A stretch of 7,516 bases of DNA, taken from the NCBI GenBank assembly GCA_003224785.1, contig QHZV01000202.1:1-7516 (forward strand), written 5' to 3'. Every line of letters starts with the position of its first letter. Position 1 is the first letter of the stretch. The DNA comes from Acidobacteriota bacterium (GTDB taxonomy: Bacteria; Acidobacteriota; Terriglobia; Terriglobales; Acidobacteriaceae). The translations under genes were made by a program, and so were the position numbers. Positions 1-6,538 of the stretch are shown here, in pieces. The notes beneath the pieces are model-generated. The model did not search any database, had not been told where the DNA came from, and saw only the letters and a list, made by a program, of their open reading frames with translations.

Positions 1-696
1 CTGGGTAATCGTTCGCAGGTTGGCAAGATATCCGCCATTCGCGGGAACGCACCCCATGTTTCCAACTACCGGCTCAACTATCACGCAAGCAATCTGGTGC
101 CGATATTTGCTGAAAGCCTGCTCCAGCACTTCCGTGTCATTGAACGGCAGGGCGATGGTGAACTGGCTGACTTCTTCAAGCACGCCCGCCGATCCCGGAA
201 TGCCCAACGTCGCCACCCCCGAGCCGGCTTTCACCAGCAGTGCGTCCGCGTGCCCGTGATAGCAGCCTTCAAATTTAACGATGTATTTCCGTTTGGTAAA
301 CGCACGCGCCAGCCGGATCGCCGACATTGTTGCTTCGGTCCCAGAGCTGACAAACCGGACCTTCTGCACCGTAGGAACCGCTTCGACAATCAACTCGGCC
401 AAGTCGGCTTCGGAAGGCGTGGATGCGCCGAAGCTGGTGCCGTTCCCAGCGGCGCCCAGAATCGCATCAAGAACTCCAGCGTCCGCGTGCCCGAGAATCA
501 GCGGTCCCCATGACCCGACATAATCGAGATACTCGTTCCCGTCCACGTCCCAGGTACGCGCCCCCTGTCCGCGGACGATGAACGGCGCATCGCATTCAAC
601 CGCCTTGAAAGCTCGCACCGGAGAATTAACGCCGCCGGGGATCAGGGCTTCAGCGCGCTGTTGCAGGCGGCGCGATTCATCAAGCTTGCGAGACAT
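1..696 (-). CDS. hemL: Glutamate-1-semialdehyde 2,1-aminomutase, N-terminal part (cut by window edge)
   Basis: This PLP enzyme converts glutamate-1-semialdehyde to 5-aminolevulinate, the last step of the C5 route to haem and other tetrapyrroles, in the cytoplasm. Reading the minus strand from ATG at 696 gives 232 uninterrupted codons to the window edge, about half of a usual ~430-residue protein. Family landmarks are clear: [13 protein letters not shown] near residues 18-30, the PLP-phosphate loop SSGTEA at 117-122, [10 protein letters not shown] at 142-151, LLVKAGSG at 153-160, and [14 protein letters not shown] at 205-218. The catalytic lysine lies in the missing half, so it cannot be checked. 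A GAGG stretch about 12 bases before the ATG is a loose ribosome binding site. The nearest upstream gene on the same strand ends 325 bases away, so hemL probably has its own promoter. Identification is firm; the gene is truncated only by the window. Confidence 0.96.
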   Translation of the reverse strand, partial: MSRKLDESRRLQQRAEALIPGGVNSPVRAFKAVECDAPFIVRGQGARTWDVDGNEYLDYVGSWGPLILGHADAGVLDAILGAAGNGTSFGASTPSEADLAELIVEAVPTVQKVRFVSSGTEATMSAIRLARAFTKRKYIVKFEGCYHGHADALLVKAGSGVATLGIPGSAGVLEEVSQFTIALPFNDTEVLEQAFSKYRHQIACVIVEPVVGNMGCVPANGGYLANLRTITQ

Positions 697-839
697 AGAG
701 TTCTTATTCCTCGACAGTCCGTCACACGACAAAGCGCCCCATAGGTTGTGAACGCGAATTCATAAATATAGCAGCGGCCCGGCCCGGCCCCGCTATCCAA
801 AGGTGCAGCAGATTTTCACCAACTGTTTACCAAAGTTAT

Positions 840-961
840 ATGACCCTGCAATACACCGCAGTCTATGCTTGGGGCAGTAAGACCCCTTCTAACCGGGAGG
901 GATGAGGATGATCCGGGCCAGCCCCCCGATCATCCTGCGCTTTTTGAGGGGTCCGACTTTT
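840..961 (+). ncRNA. Candidate orphan structured RNA in the hemL upstream region
   Basis: The gap 697-1021 has no credible gene but contains dense secondary structure readable on the plus strand. A weak promoter match, ATGACC (840-845) and TATGCT (864-869) with an 18-base spacer, precedes it. Then come GGGG (871-874) facing CCCC (883-886), a long hairpin at 905-936 with a T-run, and an outer 7-base pair GACCCCT (881-887) with AGGGGTC (947-953), followed by TTTT at 958-961. The CCCC of the first small hairpin is also used by the outer stem, so the two pairings exclude each other. Both flanking genes lie on the minus strand, so a plus transcript would have no downstream gene. I do not recognise an RNA family. 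It could equally be a bidirectional terminator or a protein-binding palindrome. Confidence 0.3.
905..945 (+). terminator. Intrinsic terminator-like hairpin with T-run
   Basis: A perfect 9-base inverted repeat, AGGATGATC (905-913) and GATCATCCT (928-936), can be extended inward by GGG (915-917) with CCC (925-927). TTTTT follows at 941-945, four bases after the stem. On the minus strand there is no T-run after the stem, so the signal is directional. It would end plus-strand transcription just before the 3' end of the minus-strand PEGA gene. Confidence 0.6.
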
Positions 962-1021
962 CGGCGAGCGCGATAGATACAAAGTAGAGATGCCAGGCCG
1001 CCACTGGGACGGGCACGAGTT

Positions 1022-1765
1022 TCACTTTGCTTCCGCTTCCAGTTCGACATTCAGGTTAACGTTCCCACCGTTGGCCTTCAGCTTTCGCTCCCAGCTCTTG
1101 TAGCCATTCTTACTCACGGTAATTGCATGCTCGCCCGACGCTACCTCGATAACGGATGGAGTATTGCCCACAAATCCGCCATCCACTTCAATATCCGCTC
1201 CCGCAGGCGTCGAGATCACCGAGATCTTCGTTGCGCTTGTTTGTGCCGCCGGTACCAGCTGCGGAGCCGCCGCGGGCTTGGCCATCGCCGCTGCTTCAGC
1301 CGCCTCTGCCGTCCTAATTGTGGCTGAGTTCTTAGTCCAGTCGGCGCGAATTGCCTCACATGCGGTTTGCACCGATCCTCCCAGCGACATCGTGGACTTG
1401 CTCACGATCGAATCACCCGTGACGCGCGTAAATACCGCTACTTTGTTCGCATGACGCAGCAGTCCCTTCCCACCTTCATGGTCAAGCACAACCACGTAAT
1501 CGGTCTTCGCCTGAATGTTGTTCGTGACCACGTCCGGACAGCGTTCGCCGAAAGTCTTCAAAATTTCCGCAGTCTGGGGCCGCGCGCCGCCATGGGATGC
1601 GCCGCCAAAACCGGCAGAGCTTCCGCCGCCACCACCGCCCACTTCCCACGATTGACTATCAGTGATGAAAACTCGGGCATGGTCGGTGGGAGTCGCCGCG
1701 GCTTCAGATTGCGCGAACGCGACGCTCGATAACAGAACAACAAGCGCTATGCACAGCCATCTCAT
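1022..1765 (-). CDS. Secreted PEGA-domain protein
   Basis: This is a 247-residue exported protein of unknown function. The start at 1765 is chosen because AGGAG sits 7 bases upstream and the product then begins with a signal peptide (MRWLCIALVVLLSSVAFAQ). A longer reading frame extends upstream but only covers non-coding sequence and a decayed gene. After the signal peptide, residues 29-150 form a domain with a Gly-rich stretch (43-60) and two cysteines (76 and 136) that could form a disulfide. An Ala/Pro-rich linker follows (152-176), then a C-terminal PEGA domain (about 181-246) with the typical STPAGADIEVDGGFVGNTPS and GEHAITVSKNGYKSW patterns. PEGA domains are small beta-rich modules found in surface and envelope proteins; no catalytic role is implied. 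It is the last gene of the minus-strand cluster, downstream of the VIT transporter. The PEGA assignment is strong; the role is unknown. Confidence 0.88.
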   Translation of the reverse strand: MRWLCIALVVLLSSVAFAQSEAAATPTDHARVFITDSQSWEVGGGGGGSSAGFGGASHGGARPQTAEILKTFGERCPDVVTNNIQAKTDYVVVLDHEGGKGLLRHANKVAVFTRVTGDSIVSKSTMSLGGSVQTACEAIRADWTKNSATIRTAEAAEAAAMAKPAAAPQLVPAAQTSATKISVISTPAGADIEVDGGFVGNTPSVIEVASGEHAITVSKNGYKSWERKLKANGGNVNLNVELEAEAK

Positions 1766-1797
1766 ACTAGTTCTCCTATGTGGAATGAAATTCGCGC

Positions 1798-1935
1798 TCA
1801 CTTTGGCTCTTCCGTGAGCTCGGCGTTGATGTTGATGTGCCCAGTAGAAACCGACATCTTCCTTGTCCAAACCGTGAAGCCATTCTTCTTGACGCTAATC
1901 TCATGATCTCCAGGTGAAACGCTGATGGAGCATTC
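1798..1935 (-). pseudogene. C-terminal remnant of a PEGA-domain gene
   Basis: On the minus strand, 45 codons plus TGA read as the second half of a PEGA domain: SVSPGDHEISVKKNGF, then VWTRKMSVSTGHININAEL and EEPK-stop. The match to the end of the intact neighbour (GEHAITVSKNGYKSW...) is evident by eye. There is no start codon, signal peptide or first half of the domain. The remnant sits in the same frame directly behind the TAG stop (1936-1938) of the preceding gene. The simplest reading is that a tandem paralogue lost its 5' part by deletion. Traces of a GNAPS-like motif in another frame at the junction suggest further small indels. Translational readthrough of the TAG would give a 134+PEGA fusion, but nothing visible favours that. 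Confidence 0.72.
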
Positions 1936-2340
1936 CTATGGCAGCTTCTCCACTGCCCAATCACTCTTGCCAACCCGAATAACAACCAGCTTGCAATTCC
2001 TGGGCCGGGGACCTTCCGACAGTCCGAACAGCACCAGGGGAAATGCGTACTCGCCCGCTTTCAGCCGTTGGCCGTGAGCGATTTCATACGCCGCATCCGA
2101 ACCAGGCGAGAAGAATGTCTGCAGCAAGTCCGCAGACATGTTCTGCCGCGCCGAGTCGGCCAGCATCACGATCCCGGTTTCATGGTCCTCGTTCTGCCAC
2201 GCGTGGAGAAACCGGTTCGCTGCCGCCAATGCAGAGCTGTACGCCGGATCAACCGATACCCGCGAGCCATGGTGCGCCGTGCGCGCATACGAACTCGTTT
2301 GGGAGGTAATCAGGAGGACAGTAACCAGACAAAACTTCAT
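1936..2340 (-). CDS. Small secreted protein of unknown function
   Basis: This 134-residue protein starts at ATG 2340 (MKFCLVTVLLITSQTSSYA), a short hydrophobic signal peptide probably cleaved near residue 19. A GGAAG stretch 8 bases before the ATG may serve as ribosome binding site. The longer open frame upstream of this ATG runs antiphase through the transporter gene and is a shadow. The mature part has a helical segment (NRFLHAWQNEDHETGIVML, about 42-60) and ends in beta-like sequence (CKLVVIRVGKSDWAVEKLP). This pattern resembles NTF2-like/DUF4019-type domains, but I cannot assign a family with confidence. It follows the VIT transporter gene by 101 bases and is probably co-transcribed. Its stop codon abuts the PEGA remnant. 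Confidence 0.68.
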   Translation of the reverse strand: MKFCLVTVLLITSQTSSYARTAHHGSRVSVDPAYSSALAAANRFLHAWQNEDHETGIVMLADSARQNMSADLLQTFFSPGSDAAYEIAHGQRLKAGEYAFPLVLFGLSEGPRPRNCKLVVIRVGKSDWAVEKLP

Positions 2341-2407
2341 TCTCCAATCTTCCACCAAACTCGTACACGACAAAAGATACATCCTGGGTTCCGCATCGAG
2401 ACTGCAA

Positions 2408-2437
2408 TTCACCACAGAGCTTTGTCGCTGTGGCGAA
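2408..2437 (-). terminator. Hairpin just after the VIT transporter stop codon
   Basis: CCACAG (2412-2417) pairs with CTGTGG (2428-2433), and TTC/GAA can extend the stem outside one mismatch. It begins 5 bases beyond the transporter stop on the minus strand. There is no T-run, so it looks more like an RNA-stabilising or attenuating hairpin between two operon genes than a full terminator. Confidence 0.35.
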
Positions 2438-2441
2438 AGAA

Positions 2442-3143
2442 TCAGGCAATCAATTTTGCCAGCGCAAATGCCGCCGCCGCCGCTACCCCGCCGATCACCA
2501 TCGTTTGTATCGCACTGCGCACGGCATTGGTCCCGGTGAACTTGCCTTTGATCAGTCCAAAAATGCCCAGCGCCATCAGCGTGATCGCCGCCGAACAAAT
2601 CAGCCCACGCTGCGCATTCGCAAGCAACATATATGGAGACAGTGGGATGAACCCTCCCGCAATGTATGCGCCGGCAATGGTCGCAGCGCTGGTGAACGCC
2701 CGCTTCGGGTCTGGCTCTTCCAGTCCGAGTTCGAAACGCATCATGAAATCCACCCACGCATCCGGATGCTTGCTCAACGACTGTGCCACCTGCATGCTCT
2801 CCTGCGTCGGCAATCCATAATTTCGAAAAACGCGACTGACTTCCGCGACTTCCTCTTCCGGAATTTCTTTGATCTCGCGATACTCTCGCGCTTTTTCCTG
2901 CTCATAGTGCTCGGCATCACCGCGCGCCGCGAGATATCCGCCCAATCCCATCGCGATCGACCCAGCCGCGATCTCCGCCAGGCCACCAATCGTGATCAGT
3001 CGGGTGCTCGTCACCGCTCCCGAAAGCCCCGCCGCCAGCGCGAATGGGACCGTCAATCCATCTGACATTCCGATCACAACATCGCGAACAAAATTCCCGG
3101 ATGTAAAATGCTGCTCACTATGCTTAACGCGTGCCATCGCCAT
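2442..3143 (-). CDS. VIT1/CCC1-family Fe2+/Mn2+ transporter
   Basis: This 233-residue inner-membrane protein probably exports or sequesters Fe2+/Mn2+ by proton antiport, as described for the VIT/CCC1 family. The start at 3143 has AGGAG 7 bases upstream; a second ATG lies two codons later. Hallmarks include DVVIGMSDGLTVPFALAAGL (21-40), with the conserved Asp28 of helix 1, and MGLGGYLAAR (65-74). A Glu-rich cytoplasmic segment follows (about 78-101: EQEKAREYREIKEIPEEEV), then FMMRFELGLEEPDP (133-146), whose Met-Met and Glu correspond to the metal-binding region of plant VIT1. The final segments, including SAATIAGAYIAGGFIPLSPY, complete five predicted membrane helices (about 22-42, 47-70, 149-172, 180-199, 210-231). 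The gene overlaps the end of the Nudix gene by 20 bases, suggesting translational coupling. No Fur or MntR operator is recognisable by eye. Confidence 0.92.
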   Translation of the reverse strand: MAMARVKHSEQHFTSGNFVRDVVIGMSDGLTVPFALAAGLSGAVTSTRLITIGGLAEIAAGSIAMGLGGYLAARGDAEHYEQEKAREYREIKEIPEEEVAEVSRVFRNYGLPTQESMQVAQSLSKHPDAWVDFMMRFELGLEEPDPKRAFTSAATIAGAYIAGGFIPLSPYMLLANAQRGLICSAAITLMALGIFGLIKGKFTGTNAVRSAIQTMVIGGVAAAAAFALAKLIA

Positions 3144-3632
3144 CCGTGTTCTCCTGTGGGTTGGATTCCAGATATTTCTGCGCCAACTTGACCACGTCGC
3201 GCTCGCCTTTGTACGCCAACTTGCGCTCCGCACCTTCGAGCGGAATCCAGAGTGCACGCTTCACCTCGATCCGCATCTCTGGTTTGATCTCGTCAATCTC
3301 TCCAGCCTCGTACCGCAACAGATAAAAGCTGACAATCTTGAAAACGCGCTGTTTGTCCCCCCAGCTGCGAACATACACATATTTAATATCGGAGAGCTTC
3401 GCCAGTTTCGTCCCCTGAACTCCGGTCTCCTCACGGACCTCCCGCATCGCCGTCTCCTCCGGCTTTTCGTCCGGATCCACGATCCCCTTCGGCAGAGCCA
3501 AAACCTGTTTCTGACGTTTTTTGTCACTTTTTGCGGTCAGGTCTCCCTCCCGCTGCGGCTCATTACAGCCACTTCCCAGCCCCCTGGGCTTTTTCGCACC
3601 ACCACCGCGCCCGCCGAAATCTCTCGTAACAT
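3124..3632 (-). CDS. Nudix hydrolase, disrupted by a one-base frameshift
   Basis: Nudix enzymes cleave nucleoside diphosphates linked to another moiety; the substrate here is unknown. The catalytic box GX5EX7REUXEEXGU is complete: ALPKGIVDPDE followed by REVREETGV. The C-terminal part reads in one frame to TAA at 3124-3126, but its only start-like codon is a TTG at 3501, which would remove the first beta-strands. The missing N-terminus is present in another frame from ATG 3632: MLREISAGAVVVRKS, then GGWEVAVMSRSGRET and TGA at 3537-3539. Joining the frames needs one added base near 3540-3555, giving about 169 residues, a normal size. No canonical slippery heptamer is seen at the junction. This is therefore either a real mutation, giving a dead or N-truncated enzyme, or a sequencing/assembly error. 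It is the first gene of the minus-strand cluster and overlaps the VIT gene start. Confidence 0.85.
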
Positions 3633-3641
3633 TGCCTCAAA

Positions 3642-3733
3642 CTATCAGGAACAAAGAGGTTCGTCACGTGTTTGGACAATTGGAGGCTAATGGAACCTCC
3701 ATTGGGGTAATACAGAGTTCTCCTATCAGGAAC
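3642..3733. repeat. 11-bp direct repeat in divergent promoter region
   Basis: CTATCAGGAAC occurs at 3642-3652 and again at 3723-3733, 81 bases apart, between the divergent Nudix and patatin genes. The first copy also starts a small palindrome (GAAC 3649-3652, GTTC 3659-3662), and CACGTG lies at 3665-3670. The second copy forms one arm of a hairpin. This would suit a regulator binding two sites, but no regulator gene is nearby and the match could be chance. Confidence 0.4.
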
Positions 3734-3737
3734 TCTG
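3677..3737 (+). promoter_or_regulatory. Two adjacent hairpins in the patatin gene leader
   Basis: The first hairpin pairs CAAT-T-GGAGG (3677-3686) with CCTCCATTG (3696-3704), with one bulged T. The second pairs CAGAGTTC (3713-3720) perfectly with GAACTCTG (3730-3737) around a 9-base loop. Neither is followed by a T-run, so they are unlikely to be terminators. They lie 64-124 bases before the chosen patatin start and could be leader RNA structure or operators. I find no convincing -35/-10 pair here. Confidence 0.4.
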
Positions 3738-3800
3738 GTTTGAGCGGCATCTAACTTGCTGTAAGTAGTGGCACAGACTAAGCCGGAGGCCAGTGTGGCC

Positions 3801-4673
3801 ATGAAGGGCTTGCAAAAAATCGTGCGGTCAATGCGGGACTTGGGCCGTGGTATGTCCCGAGCGTCCGGGCTTGCTACGCCGCACAAGCCAGTCAGTATCG
3901 GCCTCGCCCTGGGCGGCGGATTTGCCCGCGGCATCGTCCACGTGGGCGTTCTCAAGGCCCTCGAAGCAGAAAATATTCCAATCAGTTTTGTCGCCGGAAC
4001 CAGCGTAGGAGCTCTCATCGGCGCAGCGTATTGCAGTGGCGTCACGCCTGCCGAACTCGAGGAAATTGCGGCCCGCGTCCGCTTTCGTGATCTCGCCCGC
4101 TGGACTCTTTCGCGTTACGGTTTCGCCACCAACCAGCGCATGATCAATTTTCTGAATAATATTTTGAAAGTAAAAACGTTTGAGGAATTGCGAACCCCGC
4201 TGGCAATTACGGCAACCGATTTTGCTTCCGGAGAAGGCGTGGTGTTCCGTTCCGGTCCATTAGCCGATCCCGTACGCGCCAGTTGCGCCTATCCCGGCGT
4301 ATTTTTGCCTGTAATGGTGAATGGCCGGCTTCTGGTGGATGGCATGCTTGCCCACTCGCTCCCCACCAGGCCCGTTCGCGATATGGGAGCAGACCGCGTG
4401 ATCGCCGTCAGCCTACGAAGCCGCTGGTCCGAAGCTGGCGGTCCCAAACACATTTTCGATGTCATCGGCCAATGCTTTTCCATCGCGCAGGATATGAATT
4501 GTGTTCAAGCCAAGCAATGCGCCGATTTCGTAATCGAACCCGATGTCACCGGCTATCGCTACGACGATTTCGAACGCAGTTCCGAGCTCGTTGCTCTCGG
4601 GGAAAGCGTAACCCACGCCGCATTGCCGGAAATCCGCAAGTGGCTTGAAAGGTATTGTCAGCCCAGCCCTTAA
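3801..4673 (+). CDS. Patatin-like phospholipase (RssA type)
   Basis: This 290-residue serine hydrolase of the bacterial patatin/RssA family probably hydrolyses acyl esters of lipids; the substrate is unknown. Numbered from ATG 3801, the oxyanion-hole loop is GGGFARG (38-44), the nucleophile elbow is GTSVG with Ser68, and the catalytic Asp is in VDGML (Asp180), so the Ser-Asp dyad is complete. ASCAYPGVFLP (160-170) and GADRVIAVSL (196-205) are also typical of the family. No signal peptide or membrane helix is evident, so it is probably cytoplasmic or membrane-associated. GGAGG lies 11 bases before ATG 3801. GTG at 3795 has a tighter 5-base spacing, and a GTG at 3768 extends the frame further without a clear ribosome binding site. 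Start choice is therefore uncertain by up to 11 codons. It is transcribed divergently from the Nudix-VIT cluster. Confidence 0.92.
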   Translation: MKGLQKIVRSMRDLGRGMSRASGLATPHKPVSIGLALGGGFARGIVHVGVLKALEAENIPISFVAGTSVGALIGAAYCSGVTPAELEEIAARVRFRDLARWTLSRYGFATNQRMINFLNNILKVKTFEELRTPLAITATDFASGEGVVFRSGPLADPVRASCAYPGVFLPVMVNGRLLVDGMLAHSLPTRPVRDMGADRVIAVSLRSRWSEAGGPKHIFDVIGQCFSIAQDMNCVQAKQCADFVIEPDVTGYRYDDFERSSELVALGESVTHAALPEIRKWLERYCQPSP

Positions 4674-4701
4674 TGCGGTTGCCCAGAAGTAAACCCGCGT
4701 A

Positions 4702-4723
4702 GGGCGGCCATTCTAGCCCGCCC
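4702..4723 (+). terminator. GC-rich hairpin after the patatin gene
   Basis: GGGCGG (4702-4707) pairs with CCGCCC (4718-4723) around a 10-base loop, 28 bases past the stop codon. There is no T-run, so termination is only suggested by its position. Confidence 0.3.
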
Positions 4724-4808
4724 GCACATCCCGCCGTAGCTAACCTGTCCTTTAGTAACTATTACCCCCGAACCCCTGTCCACCTCGGCACTTTCGCGCA
4801 GAAATTAT

Positions 4809-4837
4809 TTTTCTTTTCACAGATTGCGATGTATATT
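4809..4837 (+). promoter_or_regulatory. Possible promoter of the PilZ-SPOR gene
   Basis: TATATT at 4832-4837 is a good -10 match. A weak -35, TTTTCT at 4809-4814, lies 17 bases upstream, within an AT-rich patch (4801-4820) that stands out from its surroundings. Transcription would start near 4844 and leave a ~73-base leader. The rest of the 243-base gap shows nothing else except the hairpin at 4702-4723. Confidence 0.3.
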
Positions 4838-4916
4838 TCTCGGCACTGGAATTTGAGCCGCTCCTGCTCGACTCCGACGCGCCCCCTTCGTTTTAAATCC
4901 ACTTCAACGGTGTGCC

Positions 4917-6500
4917 ATGTCCGCAGTCGAACGACGTCTCATTCCCCGTACCAAACTTGAAAAGCTTGCATATATTGACATTGCGCCAAATAACGGCGGC
5001 ATCGTCCTGAATGTTTCGGGGGATGGCCTCGCGTTCCACTCCATGGCTCCGATCGAGCGAAACGGTCCCGTGCGCTTTTCTCTGAAAGAGCAGAACCGCC
5101 GCATTGATGTTTGTGGGGAATTGATTTGGACTGACGAAGCCCAGAAAATCGGCGGTCTACGTTTCACCACTCTGACCAATGAAGCTCGCGAACACATTGA
5201 TAACTGGGCCGTCCAGCCTCAAGATGCCGCACCAGAATCGAATCGTTCTAGTCTGGGTGCCGCGTTCCTCCGCGTATTTCCCAATCTGCACGTGCGCCAG
5301 TTCGTTCCGAGGTTTGCTTCCACGAATCGGCTAGCTCCTCTCCGAACTCAGGTTCGATTGCGAATGAGCGGCTTTTCCGGCGGACTGGCTACAGGTCTTC
5401 TCATTTCTATATTGACGTCATTCATCTTCGTGTTTTCCTACGTGCACCGCCAGCAATTCGGTGAGTCGCTTATTCGTCTCGGACAGCGTTTGGCGGCAAA
5501 ATCAGAAGAAGCGCCGCAGCCAGCACCCACACGCCAAGCCGATGCGCCGGCCCTCTCGCCGGCGATGAATGCCAATATCACTCCCGTTCCAAAGCCCGTC
5601 GCAGTTCGCGCGCCTGCACCGGAATTGTCTCATTCCAAAGTTCATAACATTCCGCAAGAAGCGGCAGGCACGTCCGCCGCGCCACCCAAATCTTCAATCG
5701 AAAAAGCGACCGTCACAAAACCTCCAAAGATCGCCCCGGCACAGCAGGCAGCTCTCAAGTTGTCACTATTAAGCGCGAAACAGCAGCCACCGCCGGCTAT
5801 GGTGACAAGAGCAAACGTCACACAGCGCGTTTCTCCTCCGAACTCTGGAGAAGTTGCCTCCGTATTAACTCCTCCCATTTCTTCAGCGCCGTTTGGATCG
5901 GCTGCCAGTTCGTCACCTAATGCGGCGAATATTCCTGCTCCTCGGGAGCTAATCGGCCAAGTCCATGCACAGAGCCCTGCATCCGGTCCGGCTCTGCCAC
6001 TGCAAAGGTTCTTCGACCTCGGCAAGTTCAAACAGCAGCAGGTCGCACAAGACCTCAGCGAACGTGTCGCCCAGCTCGGCATGCACGCAAGTGTCGTCAA
6101 CAAAGGGCATCTATGGATGAATTCCTACCAGGTGCTAGTCGGGCCTTATCTCACCTCTGCCGAGGAAAAGAAAATTCACACTGAACTTGCGAGCAACGGC
6201 CTCAAAGCCCGCCCCTTCGAGCGCGGATCTCGCGGACTCACCTTCCGCTCCGGCCTGACCGTCAGCGGATCGAAATTACGCGTCGGCGATTTCACGATCA
6301 GCTGGGAAACTTACGTGGAAGAAGCCAAAGTCAAATTTGCGCAAGACGGCGCCGTGGTTGCAACCGCCGATGGCAAGTGGGTCACTCATCCGCAAAAATT
6401 CGTGCACGACGAGTACGTGTATCAGAACGCGGGCGGCAACTCGCGGCCCCTACTCGAAGTCCACTTCGCCGGTCTCGACCGCGCTCTAGTGTTTCGGTAA
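4917..6500 (+). CDS. PilZ - transmembrane - SPOR-like envelope protein
   Basis: This 527-residue protein begins with a PilZ domain (about 1-100) that carries the c-di-GMP signature: RLIPR (7-11, RxxxR) and NVSGDG (32-37, NxSxxG). A basic stretch (about 132-149) precedes one membrane helix (about 154-176), predicting PilZ in the cytoplasm and the rest outside. Residues 190-360 are a low-complexity Ala/Pro/Ser/Lys-rich linker. A SPOR-like domain follows (about 364-436), with DLSERVAQLG and SYQVLVGPYLTSAEEKK matching the two-repeat SPOR pattern; SPOR domains bind glycan strands lacking stem peptides at division sites. The last ~85 residues (about 443-527) form a beta-rich segment I do not recognise. 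No clear Shine-Dalgarno precedes the ATG. The likely role is coupling c-di-GMP to cell-wall or division processes, inferred from domains only. PilZ is firm; SPOR is good but not certain. Confidence 0.87.
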   Translation: MSAVERRLIPRTKLEKLAYIDIAPNNGGIVLNVSGDGLAFHSMAPIERNGPVRFSLKEQNRRIDVCGELIWTDEAQKIGGLRFTTLTNEAREHIDNWAVQPQDAAPESNRSSLGAAFLRVFPNLHVRQFVPRFASTNRLAPLRTQVRLRMSGFSGGLATGLLISILTSFIFVFSYVHRQQFGESLIRLGQRLAAKSEEAPQPAPTRQADAPALSPAMNANITPVPKPVAVRAPAPELSHSKVHNIPQEAAGTSAAPPKSSIEKATVTKPPKIAPAQQAALKLSLLSAKQQPPPAMVTRANVTQRVSPPNSGEVASVLTPPISSAPFGSAASSSPNAANIPAPRELIGQVHAQSPASGPALPLQRFFDLGKFKQQQVAQDLSERVAQLGMHASVVNKGHLWMNSYQVLVGPYLTSAEEKKIHTELASNGLKARPFERGSRGLTFRSGLTVSGSKLRVGDFTISWETYVEEAKVKFAQDGAVVATADGKWVTHPQKFVHDEYVYQNAGGNSRPLLEVHFAGLDRALVFR

Positions 6501-6538
6501 ACGACCTCCGTTCGCCTCTGCACCAATCTCCAATGGGG

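Noticed and set aside
773..794. GGCCC-repeat palindrome in the hemL leader
   Set aside because: It is a short GC-rich stretch whose pairing is mostly due to composition; no regulatory meaning can be supported.
823..832. CTGTTTACCA, reminiscent of part of the bacterial SRP RNA loop
   Set aside because: The rest of the conserved SRP RNA core (GGTCAGG and GGAAGCAGC motifs) is absent.
1127..1732. Plus-strand open frames across the PEGA gene
   Set aside because: They lie antisense to a gene with a signal peptide, clear domain and good ribosome binding site, and their products are Arg/Ser/Ala-rich shadow sequence with no motifs.
2068..3065. Long plus-strand open frames across the small secreted protein and VIT genes
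   Set aside because: They are antisense to the VIT transporter, whose hallmark motifs are unmistakable; the translations look like reverse-frame noise.
3511..3520. Run of A residues on the minus strand in the Nudix gene as a programmed -1 slippery site
   Set aside because: It lies beyond the TGA that ends the first frame (3537-3539), so a ribosome in that frame would not reach it.
3563..4045. Minus-strand frame of 160 codons overlapping the patatin gene start
   Set aside because: It overlaps the patatin catalytic region antisense and the true Nudix N-terminus in another frame; no family features are present.
5642..6103. Minus-strand frame of 153 codons inside the PilZ-SPOR gene
   Set aside because: It mirrors the low-complexity Ala/Pro linker, which leaves antisense frames open by composition.
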